This document shows positions 35,539 to 44,512 of a stretch of DNA of 64,000 bases, piece after piece (positions within the stretch are counted from its first letter, which is position 1; each line of letters starts with the position of its first letter). The notes under the pieces were generated by a model. It saw only the letters and a program-made list of their open reading frames with translations, ran no database searches and had not been told where the DNA came from. A program made the translations under genes and the position numbers. This DNA is from Psychrobacillus sp048572895 (GTDB taxonomy: Bacteria > Bacillota > Bacilli > Bacillales_A > Planococcaceae), in contig NZ_CP183878.1 in assembly GCF_048572895.1 (NCBI RefSeq), positions 1,550,001 through 1,614,000 of the forward strand, given 5' to 3'.

Positions 35539-36195
35539 TTGCTTACAAAAGCTGGCTGGCTCTATTGCTTGGATGAAATGGAGCAAATGTTCCCGGATGC
35601 GCATTGTGAGTTGGTTCACGATAATCCATTCGAATTGTTAGTTGCAACATTATTATCCGCACAATGTACTGATGTATTAGTCAATAAAGTAACAAAAAAC
35701 TTATTTCAAAAATATAAAAAACCAGAGGATTATTTAGCGGTATCCATTGAGGAATTGCAAACTGATATTCGTTCTATTGGCTTATATAGAAATAAGGCTA
35801 AAAATATCCAAGCGCTTAGCAATCAGTTAATAGAATTATACGGTGGGGAAGTACCAGCTGATCGTGATTTGCTTACTACCTTTCCTGGAGTAGGTCGTAA
35901 AACAGCTAATGTAGTTGTTTCCGTCGCATTTGATATTCCAGCGATTGCAGTAGACACACATGTGGAAAGAGTATCTAAACGATTAGGACTTTGCAGGTGG
36001 AAAGATTCAGTTCTACAGGTTGAAGAAACATTAATGAAAAAAACACCGATGGAATTATGGTCTAAGACACATCATCAGTTAATCTTTTTCGGGCGCTATC
36101 ACTGTAAAGCGCAAAATCCAAATTGCCCAGAATGTCCTTTACTATCGGTTTGTAGAGAAGGGAAGAAGAGGATGAATAAAATTGTCCCTCAGTAA
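35539..36195 (+). CDS. nth: Endonuclease III (DNA glycosylase/AP lyase)
   Basis: 218 residues. LLSAQCTDVLVNKVT, the helix-hairpin-helix with catalytic lysine TFPGVGRKTANVV, the catalytic aspartate in AVDTHVERVSKRLGL, and the [4Fe-4S] loop CX6CX2CX5C (CKAQNPNCPECPLLSVC). Removes oxidised pyrimidines in base excision repair. TTG start behind AGGTG. Its 3' end overlaps ypoC by 14 bases. Confidence 0.96.
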   Translation: MLTKAGWLYCLDEMEQMFPDAHCELVHDNPFELLVATLLSAQCTDVLVNKVTKNLFQKYKKPEDYLAVSIEELQTDIRSIGLYRNKAKNIQALSNQLIELYGGEVPADRDLLTTFPGVGRKTANVVVSVAFDIPAIAVDTHVERVSKRLGLCRWKDSVLQVEETLMKKTPMELWSKTHHQLIFFGRYHCKAQNPNCPECPLLSVCREGKKRMNKIVPQ

Positions 36196-36475
36196 TCAGC
36201 ATTATTTCGAAGAATGGGAAATAATTCGTGAAGTGCTTCTGGGAATAATTAAATCAAAAGACATGAAAAAGCTTGAGCTGATGCGTAAGGGCATCAATCT
36301 ACTAGTGACTATGCTCGATGAGGTAACAGAAGCAGCCCCATTAAATTATGAAGAACGTATTAAATTTATCGAGTCAAATATAGAAAGACATGTGGCATTC
36401 GTTCAACTAAATGAGCTCTTTAAAGAATCCAAGAAAAAAATAGCGCGCATACGTGCACAAAACAAAAGCGAATGA
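36182..36475 (+). CDS. ypoC: YpoC family protein
   Basis: 97 residues, helical and basic, with EWEIIREVLLGIIKSKDMKK and PLNYEERIKFIESNIERHVAF. Matches the core of B. subtilis YpoC by position (after nth, before the convergent ponA) and by pattern, but is shorter. TTG start inside nth. Function unknown. Confidence 0.75.
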   Translation: MSLSNQHYFEEWEIIREVLLGIIKSKDMKKLELMRKGINLLVTMLDEVTEAAPLNYEERIKFIESNIERHVAFVQLNELFKESKKKIARIRAQNKSE

Positions 36476-36498
36476 ATTCAAGAATTCATCCGCTTTTG
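36462..36498 (+). terminator. Terminator of the asnS-dnaD-nth-ypoC run
   Basis: Long stem ACAAAAGCG..ATGAATTC / GAATTCAT..CGCTTTTGT with one mismatch and a 2-base loop; it overlaps the ypoC stop and ends in TTTTGTTTTGG. Confidence 0.8.
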
Positions 36499-36556
36499 TT
36501 TTGGTTTTCCTAGAGAATATTGACGGGACACTTTAGAATAGGGTGTATTATTGGAG

Positions 36557-36634
36557 CTCTCTCGTACAGCTAGGGGACGCTCTCGGATAGGGAGTATTCT
36601 CTCTCGTATAGCTGGGTAACGCTCTCGTATAGAG
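36557..36634 (+). repeat. Two direct repeats of 36 bp rich in CTCTCG
   Basis: CTCTCTCGTACAGCTAGGGG... (36557) and CTCTCTCGTATAGCTGGGTA... (36599) at a period of 42 bases; further degenerate CTATCGTATG text follows to 36650. Non-coding, in the gap between the convergent ypoC and ponA genes. Confidence 0.6.
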
Positions 36635-36740
36635 TACATTCACTATCGTATGAAGAGGGAAATCCCACTCGGAAAGGATTCATTCATTCTCTTACGCCCG
36701 AGTTCTTTTATTCCACTCAGTTTTACTTATGATGCCATAA

Positions 36741-36783
36741 CAAAAAGTAGCAGGTCTTGACTGAAGTCATGACCTGCTACTTT
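36741..36783 (-). terminator. Terminator of recU-ponA
   Basis: Arms GTAGCAGGTC (36747-36756) and GACCTGCTAC (36771-36780) with an apex containing TGACTGAAGTCA; reading on the minus strand five T follow. The apex resembles those of repeat copies A-C. Confidence 0.85.
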
Positions 36784-36794
36784 AATATATCTAA

Positions 36795-39464
36795 TTAAGG
36801 ATTCGTACCAGATTCTCCATTTTCACCGGTTTCTCCAGTACCATCAGGTGGGGTTTCAGCCGAACCATCGTCAGGGTTTTCATTACCATCACCTGAATCT
36901 GATCCATTCCCATTTCCATTCCCACCGTTGTTTCCATTTCCATTTCCATTATTATTGCCATTCCCGTTACCGTTACCATTGTTATTCCCATTACCATTTC
37001 CGTTACCATTGTTATTCCCATTACCATTCCCGTTCCAATTACCATTATTCGATCCATCTGGATTTTCTGATTCGCCGTCTATTGGATCAAGATCATCTAA
37101 ATCTTCTTCAACGATAGCTGGTAATGTTAATGACACAGTAGCACTTTCACTTCGAATATCCTCTGAAACTGCTGTTACACTGAACACATACGTGCTTCCT
37201 GGAATAAGACTTTGTACGATCAACCCTTGTTGGTTAGTTGTTTGAATTACTTCAGATTGTCCGTTATCTATCGTTACAGCAACTTCAAATTGAACTTTAG
37301 ATTCAATATCTTCTTGATCGAAATCCCATGCTAATGTTGCAGTTGATGTGAGCTCATCATATTCCACAGAAAGATTAGAAGGAGTATTCAATTCAAGCTG
37401 TTCATATTCCTCTGAAACAGCAGTAGGCTCTGTGCCTTTCACAAATAGTTCTGTTAGTTTTAGTTCGTCTGGTGTATATTCGCTTGCCAATTTAAGAGGA
37501 CTTGAGCCTTTTTCTATTGTAGCCTCAACTACAGAGTTAGGCTTCTTAAATCTTTCATTTACTGCGTCTGCAGAAATGTTAGCCATGACTTCTTTGAAAA
37601 TATTCTGAGGTAAGTATCGCTCCTCATTAGTAGTCATTGGTACTTTCCTATCTGAATAACCTGACCATATTGCAACGGAGTAGTCTGTCGTATAGCCTGC
37701 AAACCAAACGTCAGGAAAGGCGGTGCTTGGTAGGTCCCATTTTTTCATATCATCTGAACTATAGTTTGTTGTCCCTGTTTTACCAGCTATATCTAAACCA
37801 CTAATTGCTGCACGCTTACCGGTACCTTTTGTCAATACATCACGTAATACGTCGGTAATCATATAAGCAGTGGAATCTTTCATAACTTCTTTAGATTTTG
37901 GTTTATAATTTTTTTCTGTTTTTCCATCGCGATAAACAATTTTATTTATCGAATATGGCTCTGTATGGACCCCACTGTTTCCAAAAGCTGCATAAGCTCC
38001 GGCAAGTTGAATAGGGGACATGGCACCACCAAGTGCACTACTTTCATATACATTACCAAGATCAATACCAAATCGGTTAATAAACTCTTTGGCATTATCT
38101 GTACCTACTTCTTGAAGCGTTTTAACTGCAGGCACATTTCGAGAATTATATAGCGCTTCTCTAAATGTCATAGCACCTTTATATTTACGATCAAAGTTAC
38201 GTACAACTTGTTCTGTTCCTGTATAAGTAATTTCTTCATCTACGATTGTATGCCCAGTTGACCAGTCAAGATATTCTATTGCAGGGGCATAGTCGATTAA
38301 AGGTTTAATGGCTGAACCAATTGAGCGTGTGTTCATGTCTTGTGCATAGTTCCAGCCTCGATCTGCTCCATAATTTCTACCTCCACCAATAGCAGCTATA
38401 GCCCCTGTTTTCGTATCAATTACAGCTACAGCAGATTGAATATCATCGGTAGGGAACATATCAGAATTTAATGTTTTTTCAACCTGTTGTTGGGCATTTG
38501 GTTGTAATGTAGTGTGGATAGTAATCCCTTCAGAGATAGCATTTCCATCACCATTAGCTTCCAATTCATTTAATACGATATCTATGAAAGCATCATATTT
38601 GGAATTTTGATTGGCAACTCGTTGATCCTCAGGTAATAGAGTATCCTCTATTGGAACCGCTTGAGCTGCTTTCATTTCTTCCTCTGTAATCTTGCCGTGT
38701 AAGTTCATCAAATGTAGTACGACATTTCTTCGCTCTTCCGTAAGTTCTGGATTTTTGAACGGATTAAACGCATTTGGACGTTGCGACATACCTGCTAGTA
38801 CCGCAAATTGATCGAGTGTAAGATCTTTTAAATCTTTACCATAGAAATGCTGGGCTGCTGTACCATAACCGTATATTCTTCCAGACATTAGTACTTTATT
38901 AAAGTACATTTCAAAAATTTCTTCTTTGTCATATTTTCTTTCTAGTTGAATGGAAAGATAGGCTTCTTGAGCTTTACGCTTTAATGTTTTTTCATTTGTA
39001 AGAAATGAATTTTTAATGACCTGCTGAGTAATCGTACTTGCTCCTTGGTCACCAAAACCATTTGTAATATTAGCGACTACTGCTTTTCCTAAACGTAATA
39101 CATCTACTCCAAAATGATCGTAAAAACGAGCATCTTCTGTTGCAATGATTGCATCTTCCATTTGTTGTGGAATTTCATCGTAAGGGACATATTCCCTGCT
39201 TTCAGCACCGACTGTGGCGAAAAGGTCTCCGTTTGCATCCAATAGTTTTGGACTAATTGGATCTTTTAAAGAAGTTTCATCTAGTTCTGGGGCACTGCTT
39301 GCGTAGAAGGCGAATAGTGCACCCCCGCCTACAAGCCCAACCATGCCAATTATCACGATAGTTAATAATATTCTTTTAATCCATAGTTTAGCTGGGGCTT
39401 TAGGTTGTTTCTTTTTTTCTTGTTGTTTTCTACGTTGTTCACGAGTCATTTTTTGCTCACTCAT
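36795..39464 (-). CDS. ponA: Penicillin-binding protein 1A (class A, bifunctional)
   Basis: 889 residues. Cytoplasmic basic tail and one membrane helix (ILLTIVIIGMVGLVGGGALF), GT51 transglycosylase with the catalytic Glu in ATEDARFYDHFGVD and QGASTITQQVIKN, and transpeptidase with SAIK (SxxK), SRN in YNSRNVPAVK and KTGTTN. From about residue 700 an FN3-like domain (LSVEYDELTSTATLAW), then a tail almost only of Asn and Gly, as in B. subtilis PonA. Polymerises and cross-links peptidoglycan. The start MSEQKMTREQRRKQQ follows a GAGGAGA site. Downstream of recU in one transcript. Confidence 0.97.
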   Translation of the reverse strand: MSEQKMTREQRRKQQEKKKQPKAPAKLWIKRILLTIVIIGMVGLVGGGALFAFYASSAPELDETSLKDPISPKLLDANGDLFATVGAESREYVPYDEIPQQMEDAIIATEDARFYDHFGVDVLRLGKAVVANITNGFGDQGASTITQQVIKNSFLTNEKTLKRKAQEAYLSIQLERKYDKEEIFEMYFNKVLMSGRIYGYGTAAQHFYGKDLKDLTLDQFAVLAGMSQRPNAFNPFKNPELTEERRNVVLHLMNLHGKITEEEMKAAQAVPIEDTLLPEDQRVANQNSKYDAFIDIVLNELEANGDGNAISEGITIHTTLQPNAQQQVEKTLNSDMFPTDDIQSAVAVIDTKTGAIAAIGGGRNYGADRGWNYAQDMNTRSIGSAIKPLIDYAPAIEYLDWSTGHTIVDEEITYTGTEQVVRNFDRKYKGAMTFREALYNSRNVPAVKTLQEVGTDNAKEFINRFGIDLGNVYESSALGGAMSPIQLAGAYAAFGNSGVHTEPYSINKIVYRDGKTEKNYKPKSKEVMKDSTAYMITDVLRDVLTKGTGKRAAISGLDIAGKTGTTNYSSDDMKKWDLPSTAFPDVWFAGYTTDYSVAIWSGYSDRKVPMTTNEERYLPQNIFKEVMANISADAVNERFKKPNSVVEATIEKGSSPLKLASEYTPDELKLTELFVKGTEPTAVSEEYEQLELNTPSNLSVEYDELTSTATLAWDFDQEDIESKVQFEVAVTIDNGQSEVIQTTNQQGLIVQSLIPGSTYVFSVTAVSEDIRSESATVSLTLPAIVEEDLDDLDPIDGESENPDGSNNGNWNGNGNGNNNGNGNGNGNNNGNGNGNGNNNGNGNGNNGGNGNGNGSDSGDGNENPDDGSAETPPDGTGETGENGESGTNP
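36897..37050 (-). repeat. Low-complexity tandem repeat coding the Asn/Gly tail of PonA
   Basis: Repeated units coding NGNGN on the minus strand. A 30-base unit occurs twice almost exactly (36976-37035). The opposite strand gives His/Tyr/Phe/Pro-rich frames that are artefacts. Copy number is likely variable between strains. Confidence 0.85.
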
Positions 39465-39485
39465 AAACGTCTCCTCACTTTCACT

Positions 39486-40085
39486 TTATACGTTCAAGTC
39501 ATTAACTATTTTTAAATAATCAATTCTTGGTGCATATCTTGGAGTAATCTCAATTGCATATATTTCCATCTCGGATAAAGCAATAGATTTTCTTCCTCCT
39601 GTTAGCATTCTTTCCCAAAATAACGATAATTGTTCAAAAGGTAAATAAAAATAACGCTCTAATGCAGAAAAACGAACGAGTAGAAAGGTAATTCCTAATT
39701 GTTTAGAAACCTTTCTCATATGTTCCACCTGATGAAGATGCACATTTTTTAAAGGAAATGCTGTTCTATTTTCCGTTTCTTTCGCTTCAAAGTCAATATA
39801 TTTACCTTTATATACTCCATTAAAGTCAGTTGTAGAAGGTGTCCGATAATATGCTTCTTTAATAACAGCACTACTTCTAGAAGGATAATCTACCTTAACG
39901 ACTTGGATAGGTATTGGTTTTTTATGAATAACAGCTATATCCTGCGCAAGATAAAATTCGTTTGCCTCGTTTATTTCGTCTTCTAAGGTCTTACCCCTAT
40001 TGCTAAAGGAGTAATCCTTTTTCTTTTCTATTTTTGCTTTGCTAACCGGAATATAAGCCTTTCCATTTGGATAATGAATAGCCAA
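39486..40085 (-). CDS. recU: Holliday junction resolvase RecU
   Basis: 199 residues. NRGKTLEDEINEANEFY near the N-terminus, the nuclease core GVYKGKYIDFEAKET (Asp and E-x-K), then LHQVEHMRKV and FLLVRF. Cleaves four-way junctions and modulates RecA. ATG after AAGAGGTG on the minus strand. 21 bases before ponA, the B. subtilis recU-ponA operon. Confidence 0.95.
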   Translation of the reverse strand: MAIHYPNGKAYIPVSKAKIEKKKDYSFSNRGKTLEDEINEANEFYLAQDIAVIHKKPIPIQVVKVDYPSRSSAVIKEAYYRTPSTTDFNGVYKGKYIDFEAKETENRTAFPLKNVHLHQVEHMRKVSKQLGITFLLVRFSALERYFYLPFEQLSLFWERMLTGGRKSIALSEMEIYAIEITPRYAPRIDYLKIVNDLNV

Positions 40086-40270
40086 AAAAAATCACCTCTT
40101 TATGCTATTAGTTTATCACAAGTACATTAGACGAACAGCTAATATATAAGGTTTCATTTCCTAGAAATGTCGAGAATCCACTTGTTTTGTCTTTTAAGAA
40201 GATGCTTTGTCAAACAGGAAGGGTAGTTTTTAAAACTAGCGAATATACTCCTTAAAAGGGGGAATATTTG

Positions 40271-40426
40271 ATGAATAAAATTGAACGACTAATAGATCAG
40301 TTAGAGCTTCTAGAGTTTTTATTGGAAAATCGGTTAAATGACGAGCAGGACAAATTTGAAGAGGATTTTAGTAAAAACTCATTTCGGCTTCTAGGAAAGC
40401 TGGAAAAAATAGAAAATAAATTATAA
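40271..40426 (+). CDS. Short uncharacterised protein, 51 residues
   Basis: MNKIERLIDQLELLEFLLEN ... FRLLGKLEKIENKL: a charged, leucine-rich protein, probably a helical coiled-coil hairpin. The ATG stands 7 bases after AAAAGGGGG, a strong site, and the frame is undisturbed. It lies between divergent recU and yppE where B. subtilis has several small ypp genes; I cannot assign it to one of them. Confidence 0.6.
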   Translation: MNKIERLIDQLELLEFLLENRLNDEQDKFEEDFSKNSFRLLGKLEKIENKL

Positions 40427-40501
40427 GGAATGTACGTTCGCTTAGAACTAGTAATATAGTTGAGAATTTGCTAAACTATAACTAGAATGCGAGGGATCAC
40501 T

Positions 40502-40870
40502 TTGTCATTATTAAAGCTTAGCAACCAATTAATGAAAGAATGCGATGAATGTATTTCGCGTTTTCATCTATATAGAGAACTAGATAAAGAACCAGATTTT
40601 TTTACGGATGTAAAGCCACATGCATATAGAATTGACGAGATCTGTCTGGAATGGGAACAATTGGTTCGGAAATGGATTCAAGTGAAACGTCCAAAATATG
40701 TCCACCCAAGCCAAATTGACTCCTTACTTGAATCCATGAAACAGTTTATCGTGCAATCTTACTACAAAGGAACTAGCAAAAAAAGGTTTCTTTCGTCAGT
40801 CCATTCATCCAAATATACGCTAGAAACAATTGTCCAAGCTATTAAGGAAGTAGGGGATGAGTATGCTTGA
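40502..40870 (+). CDS. yppE: YppE (DUF1798) family protein
   Basis: 122 residues, all helical, with DFFTDVKPHAYRIDEI, RKWIQVKRPKYVHPSQID and FIVQSYYKGTSKKRF, matching the YppE four-helix family. Function unknown. The TTG at 40502 is 6 bases after GAGGG; an in-frame ATG at 40487 precedes this site. The end overlaps the start of mrfA. Confidence 0.82.
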   Translation: MSLLKLSNQLMKECDECISRFHLYRELDKEPDFFTDVKPHAYRIDEICLEWEQLVRKWIQVKRPKYVHPSQIDSLLESMKQFIVQSYYKGTSKKRFLSSVHSSKYTLETIVQAIKEVGDEYA

Positions 40871-43142
40871 AAAAAAGAGCATTCATCAATTATTAGATGC
40901 GTGGAAAGTGGATGAAAATCGCTTTCCAAGAATTGAACATATTCATACAACCGAAGAAAAAGAAGCAATTTATGCTTCTTTTCCAGATGCGATGCATCAG
41001 TCCATTCAAAAGGCGCTAAAAAGTCGTGGTGTAAATCAGTTATATATACATCAACGACTCGCTTTCGATGCTGCAACAACTGGTAAGTCTTACACAACGA
41101 TTACCCCAACTGCCTCTGGTAAATCACTTTGTTATCATCTCCCTGTACTTCAGTCGATTATGGAAGATCCAACCTCACGGGCTATTTATTTATTTCCAAC
41201 CAAAGCATTAGCACAGGATCAAAAAAGTGATTTAAATAATTTGATTGAAGCTACTGGGGAAGAAATATTAAGCTATACATATGATGGGGATACAGCCCCG
41301 GGCATTAGGCAAAAAATTCGTAAGTCAGGTCATATCGTTTTAACCAATCCGGATATGTTGCATTCGGGAATTTTACCACATCATACAAAATGGGTAACTC
41401 TTTTTGAAAACTTAAAATATATTGTAATAGATGAAATCCATACATATAAAGGCGTATTTGGAAGTCACGTTGCGCACGTCATTAGACGCTTGAAAAGAAT
41501 TTGTGCATACTACGGTAGCAATCCTCAGTTTATTTGTACTTCTGCGACGATTAAAAATCCAAAAGAGTTAGCCGAAAATTTAACAAATACGGCTCATGAA
41601 TTAATCAATAAGAACGGTGCACCAGCTGGAAAAAAACACTTTGTATTTTATAATCCGCCAATAGTACATCCTGTTTTTAATGTAAGAAGAAGTGCCATTT
41701 TAGAAGTGAGAGATCTAGCACAAGAATTATATGTAAATGGTATACAAACAATTGTCTTTGCGAAGAGCCGTGTTCGAGTAGAAATGCTTGTGACGTACTT
41801 ACAATCTTTAGTAAGTAAAAAGATTAATGATCAAACTATACGCGGTTACCGTGGCGGTTATTTGCCTTCGGAAAGAAGGACGATTGAAAAGGGATTACGA
41901 GATGGAATTATTAGAACAGTTGTAAGTACTAATGCGTTAGAGTTAGGTGTCGACATTGGTCAACTGCAGGCATGTATTATGACCGGATATCCAGGGAACA
42001 TCGCAAGTGCATGGCAACAGGCTGGACGAGCAGGCAGAAGACAGGATGAAGCTCTAATTATATATGTGGCTCAGTCGACTGCTCTTGACCAATATGTTGT
42101 TAAACACCCGGAATATTTTCTTGGACAATCTCCTGAGGAAGTTAGGATTCATCCAGATAATATGATTATTTTAATGGACCATTTAAAATGTGCTTCATTT
42201 GAACTGCCATTTTCATCTGCCGATTTGTATGCGGAATTTTCTGTTCAGGAATTACTCGCATTTCTTGAAAGTGAAGGAGTACTTTTACAAACCTCCGAAA
42301 AATGGCATTGGATGTCCGATAGTTTTCCTGCGAGCAATATCAGTTTGCGTTCCGCTTCTCAAGAAAACGTCATTATTATCGATCAGTCAATCCCAACTAA
42401 AACAAGAGTTATTGGTGAAATGGATCAATATAGTGCAATGACTTTGCTCCATGAGGAAGCTATTTACTTACACCAAGGAACTCAATTTCAAGTAGAAATA
42501 TTAGATTGGGAAGAAAAGAAGGCATTTGTACGAGAGGTCGATGTAGATTATTTTACAGACGCTAATATTGCAATTGAGTTAAAAGTGTTAAGCGAAGATA
42601 AAGTAAAAGAAGCTGAAATTGGTATGCTCAGGTTTGGTGACATTATCGTTTTAGCCCAACCAACTATATTTAAAAAAATTAAATTCGATACGCATGATAA
42701 TATCGGTTCTGGCCAAATCCATTTACCTCCATTAGAATTGCACACTTCTTCTACATGGTTTAGTTTTGATAAACCAGACGGCTGGAAAGATACTTTACTG
42801 TCAGATGCTATGACAGGGGTTTCCTACGCCTTACATGCATTTATCCCTCTATTTATTCATTGTGATTCGAAGGATATTCATGTTGTGCCGCAGGTAAAAT
42901 CGATTCATGGAGAAAAACCTACTTTTTATATGTATGATAGTTATCCAGGCGGTATTGGTCTTTCTGAAAGAATGTTTGACCTTTGGAATGAGTTGATACC
43001 GAAAGTAACGGAGCAGGTAGAAGGTTGTTCTTGTATGAATGGTTGCCCGGCATGCATCGGCGCACAGGATGCGGAGCTAAATTTAAAGGGAGAAGTGATT
43101 AAGTTACTTCATTTTTTGCAGGTGGACCGACATGTCGTATGA
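40863..43142 (+). CDS. mrfA: DEAD/DEXH helicase MrfA (YprA), mitomycin-type DNA repair
   Basis: 759 residues. Q-like motif YIHQRLAFD, Walker A TPTASGKSLCYHLP, DEIH box in VIDEIHTYKGVFGSH, TSATI, then the second RecA domain with STNALELGVDIGQL and QQAGRAGRR. A long C-terminal region ends in a four-cysteine zinc site CSCMNGCPAC. In B. subtilis YprA (MrfA) works with the exonuclease MrfB in UvrABC-independent repair of mitomycin lesions. The ATG at 40863 is preceded at 6 bases by AGGGG; the ATG at 40857 abuts that site. Overlaps mrfB by 11 bases. Confidence 0.93.
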   Translation: MLEKKSIHQLLDAWKVDENRFPRIEHIHTTEEKEAIYASFPDAMHQSIQKALKSRGVNQLYIHQRLAFDAATTGKSYTTITPTASGKSLCYHLPVLQSIMEDPTSRAIYLFPTKALAQDQKSDLNNLIEATGEEILSYTYDGDTAPGIRQKIRKSGHIVLTNPDMLHSGILPHHTKWVTLFENLKYIVIDEIHTYKGVFGSHVAHVIRRLKRICAYYGSNPQFICTSATIKNPKELAENLTNTAHELINKNGAPAGKKHFVFYNPPIVHPVFNVRRSAILEVRDLAQELYVNGIQTIVFAKSRVRVEMLVTYLQSLVSKKINDQTIRGYRGGYLPSERRTIEKGLRDGIIRTVVSTNALELGVDIGQLQACIMTGYPGNIASAWQQAGRAGRRQDEALIIYVAQSTALDQYVVKHPEYFLGQSPEEVRIHPDNMIILMDHLKCASFELPFSSADLYAEFSVQELLAFLESEGVLLQTSEKWHWMSDSFPASNISLRSASQENVIIIDQSIPTKTRVIGEMDQYSAMTLLHEEAIYLHQGTQFQVEILDWEEKKAFVREVDVDYFTDANIAIELKVLSEDKVKEAEIGMLRFGDIIVLAQPTIFKKIKFDTHDNIGSGQIHLPPLELHTSSTWFSFDKPDGWKDTLLSDAMTGVSYALHAFIPLFIHCDSKDIHVVPQVKSIHGEKPTFYMYDSYPGGIGLSERMFDLWNELIPKVTEQVEGCSCMNGCPACIGAQDAELNLKGEVIKLLHFLQVDRHVV

Positions 43143-44433
43143 AAAAAAGCTAATGCAAATGAAGGGTTTAGTGAAAAAGAAGCCAATTGAAGACATAGTA
43201 AAAAAGAAGCCAATTGAAGACATAGTAAAAAAGGAAGAGCCAGAAATGGCGCTTCCATTTTATCTTGAACAATGGCAAGATGCGGGACTAAAATTTATAA
43301 AAGATGAAAAAGGGTTTTACTTTGTAAAGGAAACTTTTTATCATTCGGAGCATATACATGGAAATATTGGGCTTAATAAGCTACAACAGGCAAAAATATT
43401 TATGCAAGAAGTCTATCCTACTCATCCCCTAACTATTGCAATAGAAAGTCCATTTTGTTTTTATGATACGGAAACTACAGGGTTAAAAGGTGCAGGAGTG
43501 CTAATTTTCTTGAATGGAGTGTTGAAGGAAGTAGAAAATGGGTTTTTGCTAACACAATATGTACTAGCAGATCCGGGTCAAGAGGTAAGTTTTTTAAGAG
43601 CGATTGATTTTTGGAAAAACGAACAAACTATCATTACGTATAATGGAAAGAGCTTTGACCTTCCTCAATTAGTTACGAGATGGACGATGAATAGAAATGA
43701 TTTACCACGATTAAAGCAATATCATCAAATTGACTTAATGCATTCTTCTAAAAGAATTTGGAAGGGTGAATTAGAACGCTTTAAGCTGAAACAAATTGAG
43801 GAAATGAAGCTTGGTTTTAGAAGAGAGAACGATATTCCCGGGCACCTTGCACCGATTATATATTTTGATGCGGTGAAAAGTGGAAATCCCACCAATTTGA
43901 TGAAAGTGTTAAAGCATAATGAATGGGATATTCTATCGCTCGTTACGCTATATATACTTTCTGTGGAATTACTCCAAGAGAAAGAAGTAGTTGAAACAGC
44001 TACTACATATACTAATATCGGTAAATGGTTTCGTGATTTAAAAACGATGGATGCAAGTCAGGATTGGTTTACTTTTGTAGTAAATAATTTTTCGGATGAA
44101 GAGACAAGTATTGCTTATTATTTCGTAGGTCTACACTTAAAAAGAGCTGGTTTATATGAGGAAGGTCTGCAAGCTTTTATACAAGCTTTAAAAGAGATTT
44201 CCGGGAAATATCGTATAGAAGTGTATATTGAACTGGCTAAACTATTCGAACATCAATTAAAAGATTTCCCAAAAGCTCTAGAAATGACGCAGCAATGTAT
44301 GGAATACGAAGCGAAACTGAATATAGACAAGTATTCCCGCTTGAAAAAAGAACTTATGAAGAGAGAAAAGAGAATAATCCGGAAATTAAATATTTCCCGG
44401 GAAAGCGCAGAACATAACAAAAAGCGCATATAA
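43132..44433 (+). CDS. mrfB: Exonuclease MrfB (YprB) with RNase H-like and TPR domains
   Basis: 433 residues. DEDDh-type nuclease core: CFYDTETTGLKG, ITYNGKSFDLPQLV, and HNEWDILSLV; the C-terminal third has TPR-like helices (LYEEGLQAFIQALKE). Partner of MrfA, with which it overlaps. The N-terminal 35 residues contain an exact tandem duplication (KKKPIEDIV twice, plus a partial third), coded by a 27-bp repeat, so the leading region is longer than usual. Confidence 0.92.
   Translation: MSYEKKLMQMKGLVKKKPIEDIVKKKPIEDIVKKEEPEMALPFYLEQWQDAGLKFIKDEKGFYFVKETFYHSEHIHGNIGLNKLQQAKIFMQEVYPTHPLTIAIESPFCFYDTETTGLKGAGVLIFLNGVLKEVENGFLLTQYVLADPGQEVSFLRAIDFWKNEQTIITYNGKSFDLPQLVTRWTMNRNDLPRLKQYHQIDLMHSSKRIWKGELERFKLKQIEEMKLGFRRENDIPGHLAPIIYFDAVKSGNPTNLMKVLKHNEWDILSLVTLYILSVELLQEKEVVETATTYTNIGKWFRDLKTMDASQDWFTFVVNNFSDEETSIAYYFVGLHLKRAGLYEEGLQAFIQALKEISGKYRIEVYIELAKLFEHQLKDFPKALEMTQQCMEYEAKLNIDKYSRLKKELMKREKRIIRKLNISRESAEHNKKRI
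43174..43227 (+). repeat. Exact 27-bp tandem duplication inside mrfB
   Basis: The unit AAAAAGAAGCCAATTGAAGA + CATAGTA occurs at 43174-43200 and 43201-43227 without a difference, in frame, adding nine residues per copy. The identity suggests recent slippage. Confidence 0.95.
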
Positions 44434-44467
44434 ATGGCTGAAAAAACTCCATTATTCGACAACGATA

Positions 44468-44476
44468 TGCTATAAT
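44468..44476 (+). promoter_or_regulatory. Extended -10 promoter of gpsB
   Basis: TGCTATAAT (TGnTATAAT) 37 bases before the gpsB start. The -35 region is poor, which an extended -10 can offset. Confidence 0.55.
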
Positions 44477-44512
44477 ACGAGTAGCGAATTGTAGATGGAA
44501 GGAAGATACCAT

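Noticed and set aside
36897..37050. Possible CRISPR array
   Set aside because: The repeats are in frame within ponA, there are no unique spacers and no cas genes.
36848..37245. Plus-strand open frames rich in His/Tyr or Phe/Pro opposite the 3' end of ponA
   Set aside because: They are the complement of the Asn/Gly repeat of PonA, have no ribosome binding site and no independent coding signal.
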